A stretch of 64,000 bases of DNA from Azolla caroliniana (lineage: Eukaryota; Polypodiophyta): the NCBI GenBank assembly GCA_043228905.1, contig JBHGNT010000016.1, positions 10,478,001 through 10,542,000 on the forward strand, given 5' to 3'. This document shows positions 34,026 to 47,317 of the stretch, in pieces. Within the stretch, counting starts at the first letter, position 1. Each line of letters opens with the position of its first letter. The notes beneath the pieces are model-generated. The model made no database searches and was not told where the DNA came from. It was given only the letters and a program-made list of their open reading frames with translations. The translations under genes and the position numbers were made by a program.

Positions 34026-36155
34026 TTACATAGTCAATAGAGAGGACACATGATGTTTATGCCAGTATGACGATCGATACTGACGTGATGATAGGCATCG
34101 TCCCGAGGAAGATCACTATCAGCTCGACAATCGGTACCAACCTGAGGAGGATCGTTATCGGCCAGACAATCAGTACTAGCCCGAGGAAGTTCGTTATCGG
34201 CCTAGGGAGGTCCGCTATCAACTAGTGGATGACTACTACTGATACGATCAGAACAAAGAGTACGACCCAAGAAATTGTTCCGACCAAAGGCACGATCGAC
34301 AGCCTCCCCAACATAACCGAGCCCAGCAGTACGTCGCACCGCACAGAGAAGAAAACCCCAGACCGTATCAAACACCTAAATTTGAGCCAAGGGAGTCAAG
34401 CAACTCGGCGCCGCTCACGTGTTTTAACTATAATCAACTAGGGCATTGTGCCACACAATGTCCGGTCAATAGCATCACGGCTGAAGTCCAACAAGTCACA
34501 ACATGAAGCAAGGCCCAACACACACCATGGAAAGTCCAAGATGAAGTCCAGCAAGCCGCGAAGGAGTGGATCGCGAAAACTAATAATACAAATGTCGACC
34601 ACATGAATACCGAAATGAAGGACATCACTATCGGCGCGTCAGCTCACTAAAAACCTACCGATGTGCTCGACGATGATTGCAGTTCACAAGCACTGACCAA
34701 TTGCCAAATATCAAGGCCCCTAATTAAGCTCCTACATTTACTCCCACGATTCAAGGATACAATGATATCCTTGACTACCGAAAAGGATTAGACAACCATG
34801 CCTGTGCCCACTGGCGAGCCACGTATAGGAACACCACTAATGGACTCCCAGAACCCGGCAATAAAGATCATTGTTCACTGTTGTATTATCAATTAAGGGC
34901 TCAATGTGATCAGCGAGGATACTTGTCGAGTTCTCAGTATTACCCAATGGGAACCATGCCCATTTTCACTCCGTATGGCGGATACACAATATGTTTGGCC
35001 GATGGGTTTAATCTGACACCTCGATTTTATTCTCAGAGACCAAACCTTCAAGATTTTGACTATGGTGTTATGACTGCATGATCCTAGCGTCTACCCGATG
35101 CTGCTCAACCGTCCCTGGTTACACACAGCCAACATTAAGTAGCACTTGTAACACAACATGATCTCGTTCCGGCGTGGGAAAACTAAGGTACGTGTCGTCA
35201 CGGAGGAGCCAATCCGCAACCCACAACATACCACTGCCCTATATGCATAAAGTGTTCACATGCTCGATGGACTTGCTGTGGTGGAGGTCAACCCGATTGT
35301 TCCGTTGTTCGACATCGACATCATAACCGTTTTCAACTCTTATGTTTCCGAGGTGGTTGGAGAAGAGCAAGCGATCGGCTGAGAGCTCGATTCAAAATTG
35401 ATCGAAGAATTATGGTATGCACGTGGTGCTCAAACACGAACTAGCCATATCTCAATGGGTGAAGGCATCCACACTAGAAAAGATTAATCTCGGTACCACC
35501 ACAGATCCGAGAACACTAAAAATAGCAAAAGAGCTTACTCCCCATGAACGCTCAGCATTGTCCGGTCTACTCACGGAATATAAGAACATCTTTGCGTGGT
35601 CATACAATGACATGAAAGACTTAGACCCAACATACTATCCACACCAGATCCATCGGAAGCATGATGCACGACCTATACAACAACGTCGTCACAGAATGAA
35701 TTCTATTTATGCACAAAATTGAAAGAGGAAATCGATAGGCTCCTTCGGGTGGGATTTATTCGGCTAGTGAAACGTGCCATGTGGTTCAGCCCCATCGTGT
35801 TCATTCCCAAGAAAAATTGAAAAATAAGGGTCGGCGTCGATTATAGGAAGCTGAACGCGGGGATCATCACCAACGCTTTCCCTCTTCCGTTTACAGATGG
35901 TGTGCTCGATACTGTGGCGGGTCATGAGCGATATAGCTTCCTAGATGGGTTCAGCGGGTATAATCAGATCCACATGCACGTTGACGACCAAGAAAAAACA
36001 ACATTTGTAACAGAATGGGGCATTTTCATCGCAATCCTGATGATGTTTAGGTTAAAAATGGCATTAGCCACATTCCAACGTATCATGGAAGAAATTTTCG
36101 ATGAGTACATTCGGGCTTCCATGCAAGTGTTCCTCAATGATTTTGCAGTTTACGG
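34026..36155 (+). pseudogene. Tat/Athila-like gypsy element F, gag to RT (fragment)
   Basis: Gag C-terminus with 13-residue repeats rich in RY and PEE (34085-34230), a damaged knuckle CFNYNQLGHCATQC (near 34418-34460, second Cys replaced by Tyr), a protease end (YPMLLNRPWLHTANIK near 35095), and RT from 35417 (ELTPHERSALSGLL, YSFLDGFSGYNQIHM, FLNDFAVYG). The catalytic pair reads ND instead of DD, and three stops occur. The RT style matches plant non-chromodomain (Tat/Athila) gypsy elements. It is cut at 36155 by a gypsy1 LTR. Confidence 0.78.
34085..34230 (+). repeat. 39-bp tandem repeats in gag of element F
   Basis: Two full 39-bp units and shorter derivatives, encoding EEDHYQLDNRYQP-type repeats before the zinc knuckle. 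Confidence 0.65.
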
Positions 36156-37125
36156 TGTCGTGAGAATACACTCCCTCTTGTAAAGATTATATAAAGATAG
36201 TGGGTGCCGAATAGGAATGATAGCCAGGCAGGATATCCCTCGAAGTGGGGGGGGGGGGGGGGGGATATTTATCCCACATTGTATCATCCTTCCCTCCTTG
36301 GACCATAAAACAGGGAGGGGTCTCTTGTAAAGGGGTTGCCCATTTTTAGGTAGGAGTGTATGCCGTTAGATTTAGGGTTGGGTAGTTTTCTCTTATTCTT
36401 ATTTTCTTAGGTTTCTACTTTGGTCTCCTTCACCCTATCTCATTTTAGCGTTTCATTTTGGCAGGTTTCTTCTTCCTCTTCTTTCTTTTGGGTGTTCTTC
36501 TTGGAATGGTAGTTTAGCGTTTCTCGGGGATCCTATCTCTCTTCTTGGTTAGGGTTTAGTCGGGTTTAGAGCTTGCATGCTCTAAGGGTTTCCGTTTGTA
36601 GTTGTGTCTCTTGTGCAAGACCCCACTCGCGTAGGCGAGCCTGAGTGCTCCTAGACTGGTGGCTTGGCGGCATACAGTTGTAGTACTTCACCAAGAAGGC
36701 CCATTTTCCGTGCAAGACTTCCACTCGTGTAGGCGAGCCTGAGTGCTCCCCGACTGGTGCTTGCATGTGGACAGTTGATGTATATGTTCTGTACTAGCAT
36801 TGTAATTTCATGGTCTTGTATATACATTCATAAGAAGTTATGCATATCTGTGTCTCTGTTGGTGTTAGGTGTCTTTCTTTCTTTCCGTTTCTATACATAA
36901 GTAACATGTGTTGAGTCGGTGTTGTGCATATGCTCTCACTCACTCTCTCCCTCTCTCCCTCTTTCTGGTTCGGTAGCATCCAGTACGCATCTGGAATTGT
37001 ACTGGCTTGTGCCACAACCGGTGCAGCCGGTTCCGGACAGAGTCGGTCTCCCGACATCCATCTCTTCCTGGTCCATGACCTTGGTGGACCTGCCCGATCT
37101 GGCACATGCACGCGGAATACCGACA
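36156..37125 (+). repeat. gypsy1 LTR of element G (5' LTR)
   Basis: About 970 bp from TGTCGTGAGAATAC, inserted right after the RT codons FAVYG of F, to AATACCGACA. TATA-like CATAAAAC near 36304. It contains an 18-G homopolymer (36247-36264). The TTTGGGGAACCTGATGTG leader follows. Confidence 0.75.
36247..36264. repeat. 18-G homopolymer in the LTR of G
   Basis: Uninterrupted run of 18 G about 40 bp before the TATA-like box. The length may be unreliable in assembly. Confidence 0.8.
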
Positions 37126-38530
37126 TCTTTGGGGAACCTGATGTGAAAGGGCAGCAAGGGAGGATGGAGTTGGAAGACGATGACTTTGCGGAGATGGTGG
37201 CTGAAGTGGTGATCGAGTTCAGACGAGTGACGATGAGACGAGAAGCAAAGCAACAAGCTGTCAAGTGTGTGGTCGAAAGAGTCGGCCATTTTAACGGGGA
37301 CAAAGTCCCATTCTACTTCGAACCCTACAACTCGGAGATGGACATCCAAAGTGTAGACGAGGCGTTCAGGCTGAAGTTCTTTTGTCGGGTCATAGGCGAC
37401 CGTATGCACACGTAAGTAAAGGAGCTTCGAGAAGAACATAGTTTGTGGGAGGCCTTCAAAGAGGCGCTCCTACAGGCACACAGAGGATGCCCGAAGAGCC
37501 GGGGACAACGAGACTTCGGCCAGTGGGTTGCATCGGCGAAGACCCACCAGGGCGCAACGAAGGCGTTCCTAGAGTTCAGACGACACTTTGCTTGGCTCCC
37601 GGACCGGGAACAAAGACTGGTGGGGGTGGACAAATTCCTGCTATTCATTAGGTTGATCGACCAAGCGGAACGGGAGGCCATCAGAATGGAGCTCGAAGAT
37701 GACGATGGAGCGAATGGCCTTACCGAGGACTGGTCGAAAGTTGGACGAGTATGCCAATGGTTGGATTAAGAGCGGTCTGCTAAAGGAAAAGGGAAGATGA
37801 CATGTGGCGGCGCATTATCAGAGCAGGGAGTGGGCGCACAACGAGATGGAATAGTGAAGATCAATGTCGAGGCCCTGGTCCGGGAAGCGTACGATGCTCT
37901 TATAGCGATGGTCAAGGAAGACGAGAGATCCGGGGCGCAGTCGGATTCCGGACATCTAGAGCTAATCGGCCTTCTGAACGAGACGGATGTGGCCCATGCG
38001 GAGGTAGTATGACGCTACGATGGTACCACGGGAGAGGGTGTGGAACAAGTCACCCTCTCAGCTTGCGGAGAAACACCGACCAAGGATAAGGTTGGATTTG
38101 GGGAGATAATGATCGCGGTTTCGGATAGAGACCGATGGGTTCAGGCACCACTGCCTGAAACTATGGACTTTGGAGAGGCAAGCCCAAGTTGGGCTTGTGC
38201 GATCGGAGAAGAGATAGCTTCCACCTACCCCATCTAAGAAGAGTCGGTGGCTATAGACAAGTTGTTGGATGCCATACATACGAAATCGTTCCCTACATCG
38301 TTTCCGGAGACTTCGGCAGTTCGGCCAATGTCGCAACGTGAGACCGGAGAGATGGAAGGCGGCAACAAGGAGTCCTGGCACGATGCCAGCGAAGATGCAT
38401 TGGAGATGGCTTGCGAGGAGGCCAAGGATGGAGTCGTGGTGGAGCGAAAGAAAGAGGTGAGCGGCGATGCCGAAAAGGGCGGAGCTGGGAGTCAACCTGA
38501 TCGGGAGTCGATCCGGTCAGCACTCCGATT
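37126..38530 (+). pseudogene. gypsy1 gag and pol scraps of element G
   Basis: A gag-like frame (MELEDDDFAEMVAEVVIEF near 37164; VERVGHFNGDKVPFYFEPYN near 37270; FRRHFAWLPDREQRLV near 37575), homologous in layout to gag of L (GQFDGKDATSYL). Then RT-end scraps (38020-38230) similar to 58860-59060, then the 3'-region block at 38310-38370. Most of pol is deleted. It ends where the H1 LTR starts. Confidence 0.7.
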
Positions 38531-39072
38531 CCGAAAGTGTTTTTAGAATTCCAGGTATTGAAGTCTACAAGAATATAAGGTATGGAGCATTCAAGGTCAA
38601 TAATAGGAATCAAGGTCTTGAGGATAAGTCAAACTAAAAGCAAGATACATGGAGAAAAGTGAAAGAAGAAAAAAGTGGGTCACTAAAACATAGTCTGAAA
38701 CGAACGATCATAACTCATTCGTTTGGACGTCAAATATCATGTTCAAATATGGATTAGAAATCGTATGAAGAGAGCTATCCGTAGCTTTTTAAAGCTCTAC
38801 ATTTGGAGGTTGGATGAGGGAGATATTACGATTAGAAGATCGTTGTGTCATAGCTAAGAATAGGAGATGGAAAACTTCTAAAAAAAGCGTAGAAAAGAAA
38901 GCAAGGGAAGCTTATCTAGGAGAGGAGAACTTCATATAAAGAAAGAACTTCATATTTGTCGTTGTATCTTCTTTCTCTTTTCCTTCTATCATGATCATTC
39001 ATGATCAATAGATCTTTGTAGTTTTGGTTTTATATATCTTCTTTATCTTTTCTTTCTATCATCACCCTATCA
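38531..39072 (+). repeat. LTR of gag-only element H1
   Basis: 542 bp homologous to the 641-bp LTRs of H2 but more diverged. It starts in degraded form (GAAAGTGTTTT) and ends ATCA, followed by the putative PBS TTTTGGTGCTCCAGGGAGGG. Confidence 0.8.
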
Positions 39073-39139
39073 TTTTGGTGCTCCAGGGAGGGTAGATCTT
39101 TTCCGCATCTTGGGAAGATTGATTGTGTCGTAGTGTTAT

Positions 39140-39742
39140 GTGGATATGGCTTTTCAATTTTCCTTTGCAGGTGATGGTGTTCAAGATGCGGGAGCCTTTT
39201 TGGCATGCTTTGAGCATCACGCAGTTTCAATCGGGAAGGTGAATGACATAGAGAAACTTCCCTTGTTGGTGGCAACTTTCTACTCAAGGGCCCGGGAGTG
39301 GTATGAGTCATTGCCTCCCAACCAACAATCAAACTACCAATTGCTCCTTCAACAATTTCGAAGCAGATTCATCCGACGTCGTAATGTGATGGACGTACGA
39401 GAGGAACTCTTTGTGTTGCATATGTCAACATTGATGGAGTATTCTGAGTACGAGAGGGTGTTCAAAGAGCTTTGGTCAACATGGATCCGTCTACGAGGAG
39501 GCGTAGAGGATGAGTGGTTCAAGATGGATCGCTTCAAGGCGGGCTTGAATCCTTACTTTGCAATGGAGGCAAATTTGAAGGACCCAACCAATTTTCAAAC
39601 TCTTCTACAAGTATGTCAAATTTATGATAGACAACTAAAAGTGATGCGGATGGGAGTCAACACAACGATGGCAATAGCTAGTGCGAATGTGGTGCCGATT
39701 CTAAATGCTCCACATCCATCCTCTATTGTACATGGAGGATAG
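39140..39742 (+). CDS. Retrotransposon gag of H1 (partial element)
   Basis: Open frame of 200 codons starting MAFQFSFAGDG. It has a retrotransposon gag fold signature (YSRAREWYESLP, then LLQQFRSRFIRR, then WSTWIRLRGGVEDEWFKMDRFKAGL). Compared with H2 it keeps the gag N-terminus that H2 lacks and loses the long C-terminal region. The stop at 39740 lies just before K's LTR-like sequence. No pol is present. Confidence 0.7.
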   Translation: MDMAFQFSFAGDGVQDAGAFLACFEHHAVSIGKVNDIEKLPLLVATFYSRAREWYESLPPNQQSNYQLLLQQFRSRFIRRRNVMDVREELFVLHMSTLMEYSEYERVFKELWSTWIRLRGGVEDEWFKMDRFKAGLNPYFAMEANLKDPTNFQTLLQVCQIYDRQLKVMRMGVNTTMAIASANVVPILNAPHPSSIVHGG

Positions 39743-40201
39743 GTTTTTCCAAACATCTTTAATTGTAATATAACGTTGGTGAGGGTTGTTCACTAATATT
39801 TACATTAGTGAAGGGTATGTTCACTAATGTTAAAAAAAGGGGCTAATGTGATTGGATAGAAGGAATGATAGGGGCATGCAATATGATGATTTGGGCAACC
39901 AATGAATGGAGACCCTTTTTGAAAGGCACATCTATTCAAGGGGCCTGTCGAAAGGTTGTTGTCTTAGACACTGGTGGTGTGGGCTAGGCTTTCGTCTTAA
40001 AAACATGGGGGAAAACATAGCTAAGATGTCTTTCTCGGATCTCGAATCACATCTCATATGTCAAGAGGGGTAAAGGCATGAGATGCTTTCTTGGTAAAGT
40101 TCTTACAATCATAATTTAAGCATTCATTTTGCTTGTGTATTTTTTGAACCTCCTTATTTATATTGCATACCCACAACTTGCATTATGGAATAAGTTTTGA
40201 A
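39743..40201 (+). repeat. Probable 5' LTR remnant of chromovirus K
   Basis: Shares TAACGTTGGTGAGGG, the TTCACTAAT/ATTAGTGAA motifs and a GGTGGTGYGGGCTAGGCTTT block with the putative K 3' LTR at 58144. The start is degraded, so the boundary is approximate. Confidence 0.55.
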
Positions 40202-40790
40202 TGTTGTTGGAGCGATCTCTCCGACCGAGACCTCTCAACTCCAATCCGGATCTCGCACACAGGTTGAGATCACTATTGTATGTTTGTCTTCCGGGACTTT
40301 AGTTAGGGTTAATGGTAATGATGATTGGTGATGGAGATGGTGTGTTTGATGAGGATGATGAGCACTATGGGATTGATGGTGAGAGAGACGAAAAGCATTG
40401 AGAAGAATTGTGGGGTGGGGGGTGGTGCCTAGAATGGCTCCACCCCCCTCCCAAGGGGTTCAACGTTAAGGGGAGAGAGAAGAAGAGAGATGACAAAGAG
40501 AGAGAGAGAGAGATTAAGAGAGAAATGTTCATTCATGTTTCATTCATTCCCCATAAGGGGTTAAATAGTACAAGAGGGGGTAGATACATAGGGGTGTAAG
40601 CCCCCTTGAGCATTCATACTGGACACTCACTCACACCTCCTCGTATCCATCCACACGCACACACGTGTGCATGTGTTCACATACGTATAGACTCACAATT
40701 ATGTTTATGCCCCATACACCACAACATCATGATAACATTCAACCCTCGCTCATCACACTTGACTCTCCGTACATCTCGTACGGGGTAACA
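40202..40790 (-). mobile_element. Solo LTR inside the leader of K
   Basis: 589 bp, TGTTGTTGGAGCG to GGGGTAACA (minus: TGTTACCCCG to CAACAACA). It is flanked by TTGAA (40197-40201) and TTGAG (40791-40795), a 4/5 TSD. A minus-strand TATA-like ATTTAACC followed by a CT-rich stretch (GA-rich on plus, 40490-40520) supports minus orientation. Confidence 0.7.
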
Positions 40791-40798
40791 TTGAGAAA

Positions 40799-41983
40799 TT
40801 GCTCACTACTACCTTGAATCAATTGGCAGAAATGAGGCAAACCAATATGGCATTGGAAAATAAATTCCAAGAATCGACTATTGAGTCCAAGAAAGAAGGT
40901 GAACCTTCTTTCGTAGTTATGTCATTCAAGGGAGATAAGAAAGAAAGAACTGAGGAGGCCATTAACACTTGGCTTGGTCATTGGGAGTTTCACATTGAGC
41001 TCCACCCCAAGCCCAATGCTATAAAAATTGGTTATGTCGGTCGTGAGTTAGGTGGTCGAGCTGCTGCTTGGTGGTGTGGCCTAAGGACTGCAAAGAACTT
41101 ACCCACAACTTGGGAAGGTTTCATTGATGTTATTAAGAAACATTTTTTGTAGCCACCTTCTCAAACTGAACAAGCGCAACACTTGCTCACATTGTCGAGT
41201 AGGCCATTTACCTCTCTCGAGGATTACGTGCATCATGCTTGGACCTAGATTAAAAAATCGGGATTTACGGGTTAAAAATGGTTTGCTGATTGCTTTTTGA
41301 ATGGTATTCTCAATGGGGATTACCATTGGATTATCCATGACAAGGACCCCACAACTTTCGAGGAAGCCGTCAACATTGTACTTCGGTACTATAGGACTTC
41401 CAAGAAAGACCACAATAAACCTAAGTTCACCAAAACTCTGAATGTCAAGTTCATTGGGAAACATAAGCAATCATGTGACACTCTTGGCCGCGACTCCAAG
41501 AAACTGAACTTCTTCTGTGCATATTGTAAGAAGTGCAGCCACACAAAGGATATCTGCCGTCATCTTGAGAGGAAGTCAATGAACACCCCTCCTCAAGACA
41601 AATCTATGAGTCACACAGGTGAGTATTTTGATGTTGTTGACGTTCATACCAACCACTTAAGTTCATGTGAATGCACTTTTCCTTCAGATTTACTTAGACC
41701 TAATGATTTACTCCGAGCAATCGAGTATATCAATAGAACACAAGTACATTTCTTGTTTGATTCCGGTAGTTCTCACAATTTTTTTAATGATCACTTTGTG
41801 CAGCAAATGGAACTCCACATAAACGCAAGTGATCATATCTATCAAGTTCACATGGCAAATGGAAGCATTCAATACATCAATGGCATTGTTTGTCAACTGC
41901 CAATTCAAATAGATACATTTATTTGGAGAAGCTAGACTTTCATGTTATGAAACTACAATCCATAGATGTCATTTTAGGATATC
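40799..41983 (+). pseudogene. K gag and protease
   Basis: Gag (YVGRELGGRAAAWWCGL near 41030), knuckle CAYCKKCSHTKDIC (near 41518-41560) and retropepsin with FLFDSGSSHNFFND (near 41750). Stops fall near 41150 and 41935. It is homologous to 12825-14470. Confidence 0.8.
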
Positions 41984-42374
41984 TGTTGAGAATCAAGCTC
42001 AACTTGGTCTAGTGTGTGAACTCACCTTGAGAGTGAATAGACACTCCAACGGTCAAGAGTCACCATTATGTCACCACTTTGTATTCTAGCATTTAATATG
42101 AGTCATATAATCATATTCTATGACACATAACTTATGAGCTTTCACATTCCCCATGCTCCATGAGTGTTGTAGTTAATGAAGAGAGAGGGGGTGACTATAT
42201 AAAGCACCCTCCTCCCACCTTGTATAATGTTGAGTCTTTCTCCTTTGTTAATATTCTTTACCTTGCATATTCTCTGTGTCTTACTCCTTGTCTCTCTCTC
42301 TCACTCACTCTCTCTCATACACACACAGTTCATATCTATTCCGCTACACAGAATCCATTTCTTGATTCTTTACA
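41984..42374 (+). repeat. 5' LTR of element J
   Basis: 391 bp with TATA box near 42198 and CT-rich leader (42290-42315). The initiator-Met PBS TGGTATCAGAGC follows at 42375-42386. Confidence 0.92.
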
Positions 42375-42527
42375 TGGTATCAGAGCGGTTTGGTAGCTCC
42401 ACCTAGCCCATCCGCGTGTGTTGAGCTCTATGCCGACGTTCAAGAAGAACCGGCTCATCGTTATCGTAGCTTCTCTACATAGCTCGCATTCGAAGAGAGA
42501 AGAAGAAGAAGAAGAAGAATCGACATA

Positions 42528-45500
42528 ATGAATACTCAAATGGGGAGCGCTCTCCCTACCGAGAAGTTGGATCGAAACAACTTCGCATCTTGGGAGTACA
42601 AGATGCACCAATACCTTGTTAGACAAGGCTATTGGAGCTACATCAAAGGAGCGCACAAAGACCGATGCGTCGAAACGGCTCCCGGATACGTGACATGGGA
42701 GCAAGCTACGTGATGTATTTCTTGGCGACATGTCTTCACGATCACATGCTCGGCTACATTCGCGAAGCCAAGACGCCAAAGGAGGCATGGGAAAATCTAC
42801 GAAAGATTTTTGTGGCGAACACAACCGCAAGAAGGCTTCAACTCCACCAAGAGTTGAACAACATTCAACAAAGCGACATGTCCATCACGACATACACCTT
42901 GAAGATCAAGGAGCTTTGCGACTTGCTCAGCTCGATAAGCGTAAATATCAATGATGATGAGATGGCGCAAGTATGCCTCGTCTGCCTCGCACCACGGTTC
43001 GGTGCGATCAAGAAATCTCCCTCCTTCTTCGAGCTCCAATCAATGCTATTGGTCGAAGAAAACCATGACATTGCGTACAAGGAGCAATGAGTCGGAAGGC
43101 CACATGCTCTACACGCACTCGAACGGAGGAAGAGGAAGCGGACGAGCGAGAGGCCGATTCGGCCAAGGACAAGGTGGACGAGGTCCGACCTGCGACAACA
43201 ACTCCCAATTTCGGCCGCAAAACGGAAGCCAATGAGAAACCTTCGCAAGAAGGGGGAGCTTCCACTCTAGCCTGAGCCATCAAAACGCAACCGAATGCGG
43301 ATATTGTGGAAAGCCCGTCCACCATGAAGAAGAGTGCCGAAAGAAAATGCAGGAATCAGCTTCCACAAGCTGACAACTCACGAATTACACGCACAACTCC
43401 AACTATGAAGATCATGGGGGAATGTATGCACACAACTCTGACCGTGGCGGAATGTTCATGATGAAACATAGAGCAAACTCTTTGTCGGCCTCTACCTCAA
43501 CTAGTGCCCTCAATCTAGAGGAAGTATGGTTTGTTGACTCCGGAGCCTCAAACCATATGAAATCTCATAAAGAATGGTTTCTCGAACTTCAAGAGACGGA
43601 GCGACCCGGTTATGTCGAAACCGGAGATGACACTACGCACCCGATTCGGCAAATCGGCAATGTTCCGTTCGGCGAAAGAGGTAAGCAAACATACATTAAA
43701 AATGTCTTGCATGTTCCCACCATCACGAAGAACTTGGTCTCGGTCGGCCAAATGGTTGAGCAAGGGATGCAAGTACAATTCGACCAAGAAGGGTGCTTCA
43801 TCGAAAAAGGGGGCCGAATCATCGCGTGCGGAAGAAGACAGGGCCGGATGTTCATTCTCGATTCACACGAGATGAAATCCACCATGTTCGCAAAAAGCAC
43901 GAAAGCCGACTCCAACATAGAGCTATGGCACAAGCGAATCGGCCACATCAATCTCAACAAACTCAAAGCAATGAAATTGAAAGCAATCGTCATCGGACTC
44001 CCGACATTCAAAGAGAAGGAGATTGAAGGTGTATGCAAAGTGTGCCAATTTGGCAAGCAACACCGACATCCATTCCCCAAAGAGCAGAACGTGAGCAAAG
44101 ATCTACTCGACATAGTCCATTCCGACATATGGGGATTGGCGCAGACGGCTACATTCGGCGGATTCCGATATTACGTGCTCTTCATCGACGACTTCTCCAG
44201 GCACACGTGGCTCTATCCGATGCACAAAAGAGAGAAGTGTTCAGACACTTCCAAAGTTTTAAAAACGAACTCCAAAAGGCCACTGGTCGTCCTGTATGAT
44301 GCCTTCGATTGGATGGCGGCAAGGAGTACTTCTCGGACGATTTCACAGCATATCTCCGAAAGGAAGGAATTCGGCGAGAATTCACTTGCCGACACACTCC
44401 GCAACAAAACGGAGTAGCCGAGAGCAAAAATCGGCATATCCTCGAAGTAGTGCGGGCCATGATGAACGAGAAGCATATGCCCAAGTCATATTGGGCCGAA
44501 GCTGCAAATACAGCCGTCTACTTAATGAATTGGTGCACAACATCCGGAGTGCACGAGGTCACTCCGCACGAAAAATACTTCGGAAAGAAGCCGGATTTAT
44601 CACACACCCGGATATTCGGTGCGATAGTATACGTGCACATACCCAACAAAAAGCGGCAAAAGCTAGATCCAAAGTCGGAGAAATGTATCCTCGTAGGATA
44701 CTCACTCGAACAAAAGGTGGTACAAATGCTACAACCCATCTACCCAAAAAGTTCGAGTAAGTCGAGACGTTGTGTTGGACGAATCCGCATCTTGGTACGC
44801 ACTAGAGAAGATTCCGACTTCGACCCTGATCGACGCAGAACCGGCCGAACAAGATCGAGAAGGTCGAAATCTCTTCGAAGACATGTTCGAAGATAGCCCG
44901 ATTACCACAAGACTAAGTGGGCCACAAGAGCCCCTGCGCGATCAAAGCACATCACGGCCTAGCCCAAAGATGGACAAAGGCAAGGCGAAAATGACGGAAT
45001 ACGAAGACGATCGCTTCGACGACGATGAGTCGACTCACTCACTTGACAGTGAGATCGGCGGCTTCGATGTACCAATCGGAACTAAGAAAGCCCTCACCCG
45101 TGAAAAGAAAGCTCTATCCCCCACCCGTGAAAAGAATTTAGTTAGCCAATTCGGTTACAACGACTACATGGCATATCACTATGCCTTTATGATGAAGATG
45201 GCGATAGTACGCTGGCCAGAAACATTTTCCGAAGCAGCCAAGGATCCACGATAGATCGAAGCCATGAACGAGGAGATGCAGGCACTACGCAAGAATGAGA
45301 CATGGGATCTCGTTCCCACCTCACGACACAAAAAGGCGATTGGATGCAGATGGATTTACAAAGTGAAGTACAACGCCGACGGTTCTGTCAACCGCTACAA
45401 AGCGCGACTCGTAGCAAAAGGCTACGCCCAAACACAGGGAGTTGACTATGAGGAGACCTTTGCCCCAGTGGCAAAGATGACGATGGTACGGACCGTAATT

Positions 45501-46784
45501 GCACTTGCCTCGGCGAAAGGGTGGCACCTCCATCAAATGGACGTCAAGAACACCTTTCTACAAGGCGAATTAGAAGAGGAGGTGTACATGATAGAACCAC
45601 CCGACTTCAACTCGAGCACCCATCCGAAAGCTGTATGCCAACTCAAGAAGCCACTCTACAGCCTCAAGCAAGCACCGCGTGCTTGGCATTTGAAGATAAC
45701 GCAATATCTTCATCAAATCAGCTTCCGTATGTCAAAATCAGACAACTCCCTCTACATACGAAGCGAATCCACAAGTCCGATCGTCATCATCTTATATGTG
45801 GATGACCTAGTCATTGGAGGTGAGCATCTCGTCGAAATCAATAAGGTCAAATCCCTCCTTTCCGACAAGTTCAAGATGACGGACATGAAGGAGCTCCACT
45901 ACTTCCTCGGCATCGAGGTAATTCGGACTCCGGCCGGAATCTTGATCTCTCAACGGCACTACATCCTCAACTTGGTATACAAGTTCAGTATGGCTGAGTG
46001 CAAATCCGCGGCAACCCCGCTCGATCGCAATCTCAAACTAGATGCGAACTCCGGCACCAAAGCGTGTGAGCCAACTCAGTATCGGCAACTCATCGGGAGT
46101 CTCATCTACCTCACGATCACTCGACCCGATCTCAGTTATCCGTTCGGTCTCCTTAGTCAATTCATGCAAACATCGTGTGATACTCACTTGGATTGCGATA
46201 AGCGAGTTCTACGATGCTTGAGTGGCACAATGGATTGCGGCATCCTCTACAAGACCACGATGCCAATAGGACTCGAGGGCTACACAAACACCGATTGGAC
46301 CGGCTACAAAGCCAATAGAAGATCAACCTCCGGATTTACTTTTTCCCTCGGCAGCAGGGCAATATCTTGGAGTAGCAAAAAGCAACCAACCGTTGCTCTT
46401 TCGAGCATAGAGGCGGAATACAAGGGCGCGGCAGTGGCCACATGTGAAGCCGTATGGCTCAAAAGGATACTCAAGGATATGGGCGTACCCATCAAGGATC
46501 CAACAAGTTCCCTTTACTGCGACAACATGAGCAGTATCTATCTGGCTCGGAACTCGGTGTTCCATGCGCGGACAAAGCACATCGAAGTGCACTATCACTT
46601 CATCCGAGAGCACGTTCTAGCTGGCGATGTTGACCTACAACACATTAGCACAAATCTTCAAACGGCCGACATCTTCACTAAAGCCTTAGGAGCCGACAAG
46701 CTATGGCAATTCATGACCGATCTTGGATTGACGACCCCTGACCTGCCAAGCTTGAGGGGGAGTACTGAAGACACTACGCAATAA
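42528..46784 (+). pseudogene. copia gag-pol polyprotein of element J (several frameshifts)
   Basis: Gag from ATG 42528 (MNTQMGSALPTEKLDRNNFA) shifts frame near 42710 and stops at 43088. Then a knuckle CGYCGKPVHHEEEC (near 43298), protease VDSGASNHMKSH (near 43530), GAG-pre-integrase, integrase (broken near 44220-44310 and 44750), a TAG at 45252 where TGG (Trp) is expected, and RT/RNase H intact from 45264 to 46784 with ILYVDDLV (near 45790). RNase H ends at SLRGSTED, close to the usual copia end and without the extension seen in C. Confidence 0.88.
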
Positions 46785-46918
46785 CGTGTGGATTCCACAA
46801 CTGCACAACGAAGTCTGTGAAGAGCCGAAGCACAGACTTTGCAACTACGCACAACGCAAGCTGGAGCACGGATTTCGGATACCGTCTGAAACCGACCCGA
46901 CTTGAGCTTGAGGGGGCG

Positions 46919-47317
46919 TGTTGAGAGTCAAGCTCAACTTGGTCTAGTGTGTGAACTCACCTTAAGAGTGAATAGACACTTCAACGGTCAAGAGTCACCA
47001 TTATGTCACCACTTTGTATTCTAGCATTTAGTATGCGTTATAGAATCATATTCTATGACACATAACTTATGAGCTTTCACATTCCCCATGTTCCATGAGT
47101 GTTGTAGTTAATGAAGAGAGAGGGTGACTATATAAAGCACCCTCCTCCCACCTTGTATAATGTTGAGTCTTTCTCCTTTGTTAATATTCTTTACCTTGCA
47201 TATTCTCTGTGTCTTACTCCTTGCCTCTCTCACTCACTCTCTCTCTCTCTCTCTCTCATACACACACATAGTTCATATCTATTCCGCTGCATAGAATCCA
47301 TCTCTTGATTCTTTACA
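46919..47317 (+). repeat. 3' LTR of element J
   Basis: 399 bp, about a dozen differences from the 5' LTR by eye plus a longer CT repeat. Preceded by the polypurine tract and followed by K protease sequence. Confidence 0.92.

Larger units (their letters stand above)
41984..47317 (+). mobile_element. Complete Ty1/copia element J
   Basis: LTRs 41984-42374 (391 bp) and 46919-47317 (399 bp), starting TGTTGAGA and ending CTTTACA. PBS at 42375-42386 (TGGTATCAGAGC) and PPT CTTGAGGGGGCG before the 3' LTR. Flanks ATATC (41979-41983) and ATACC (47318-47322) match 4/5, and joining them restores K's LGYPWFF protease motif. The 5' LTR carries a TATATAAAGC box near 42198. The polyprotein is frameshifted. 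Confidence 0.93.
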
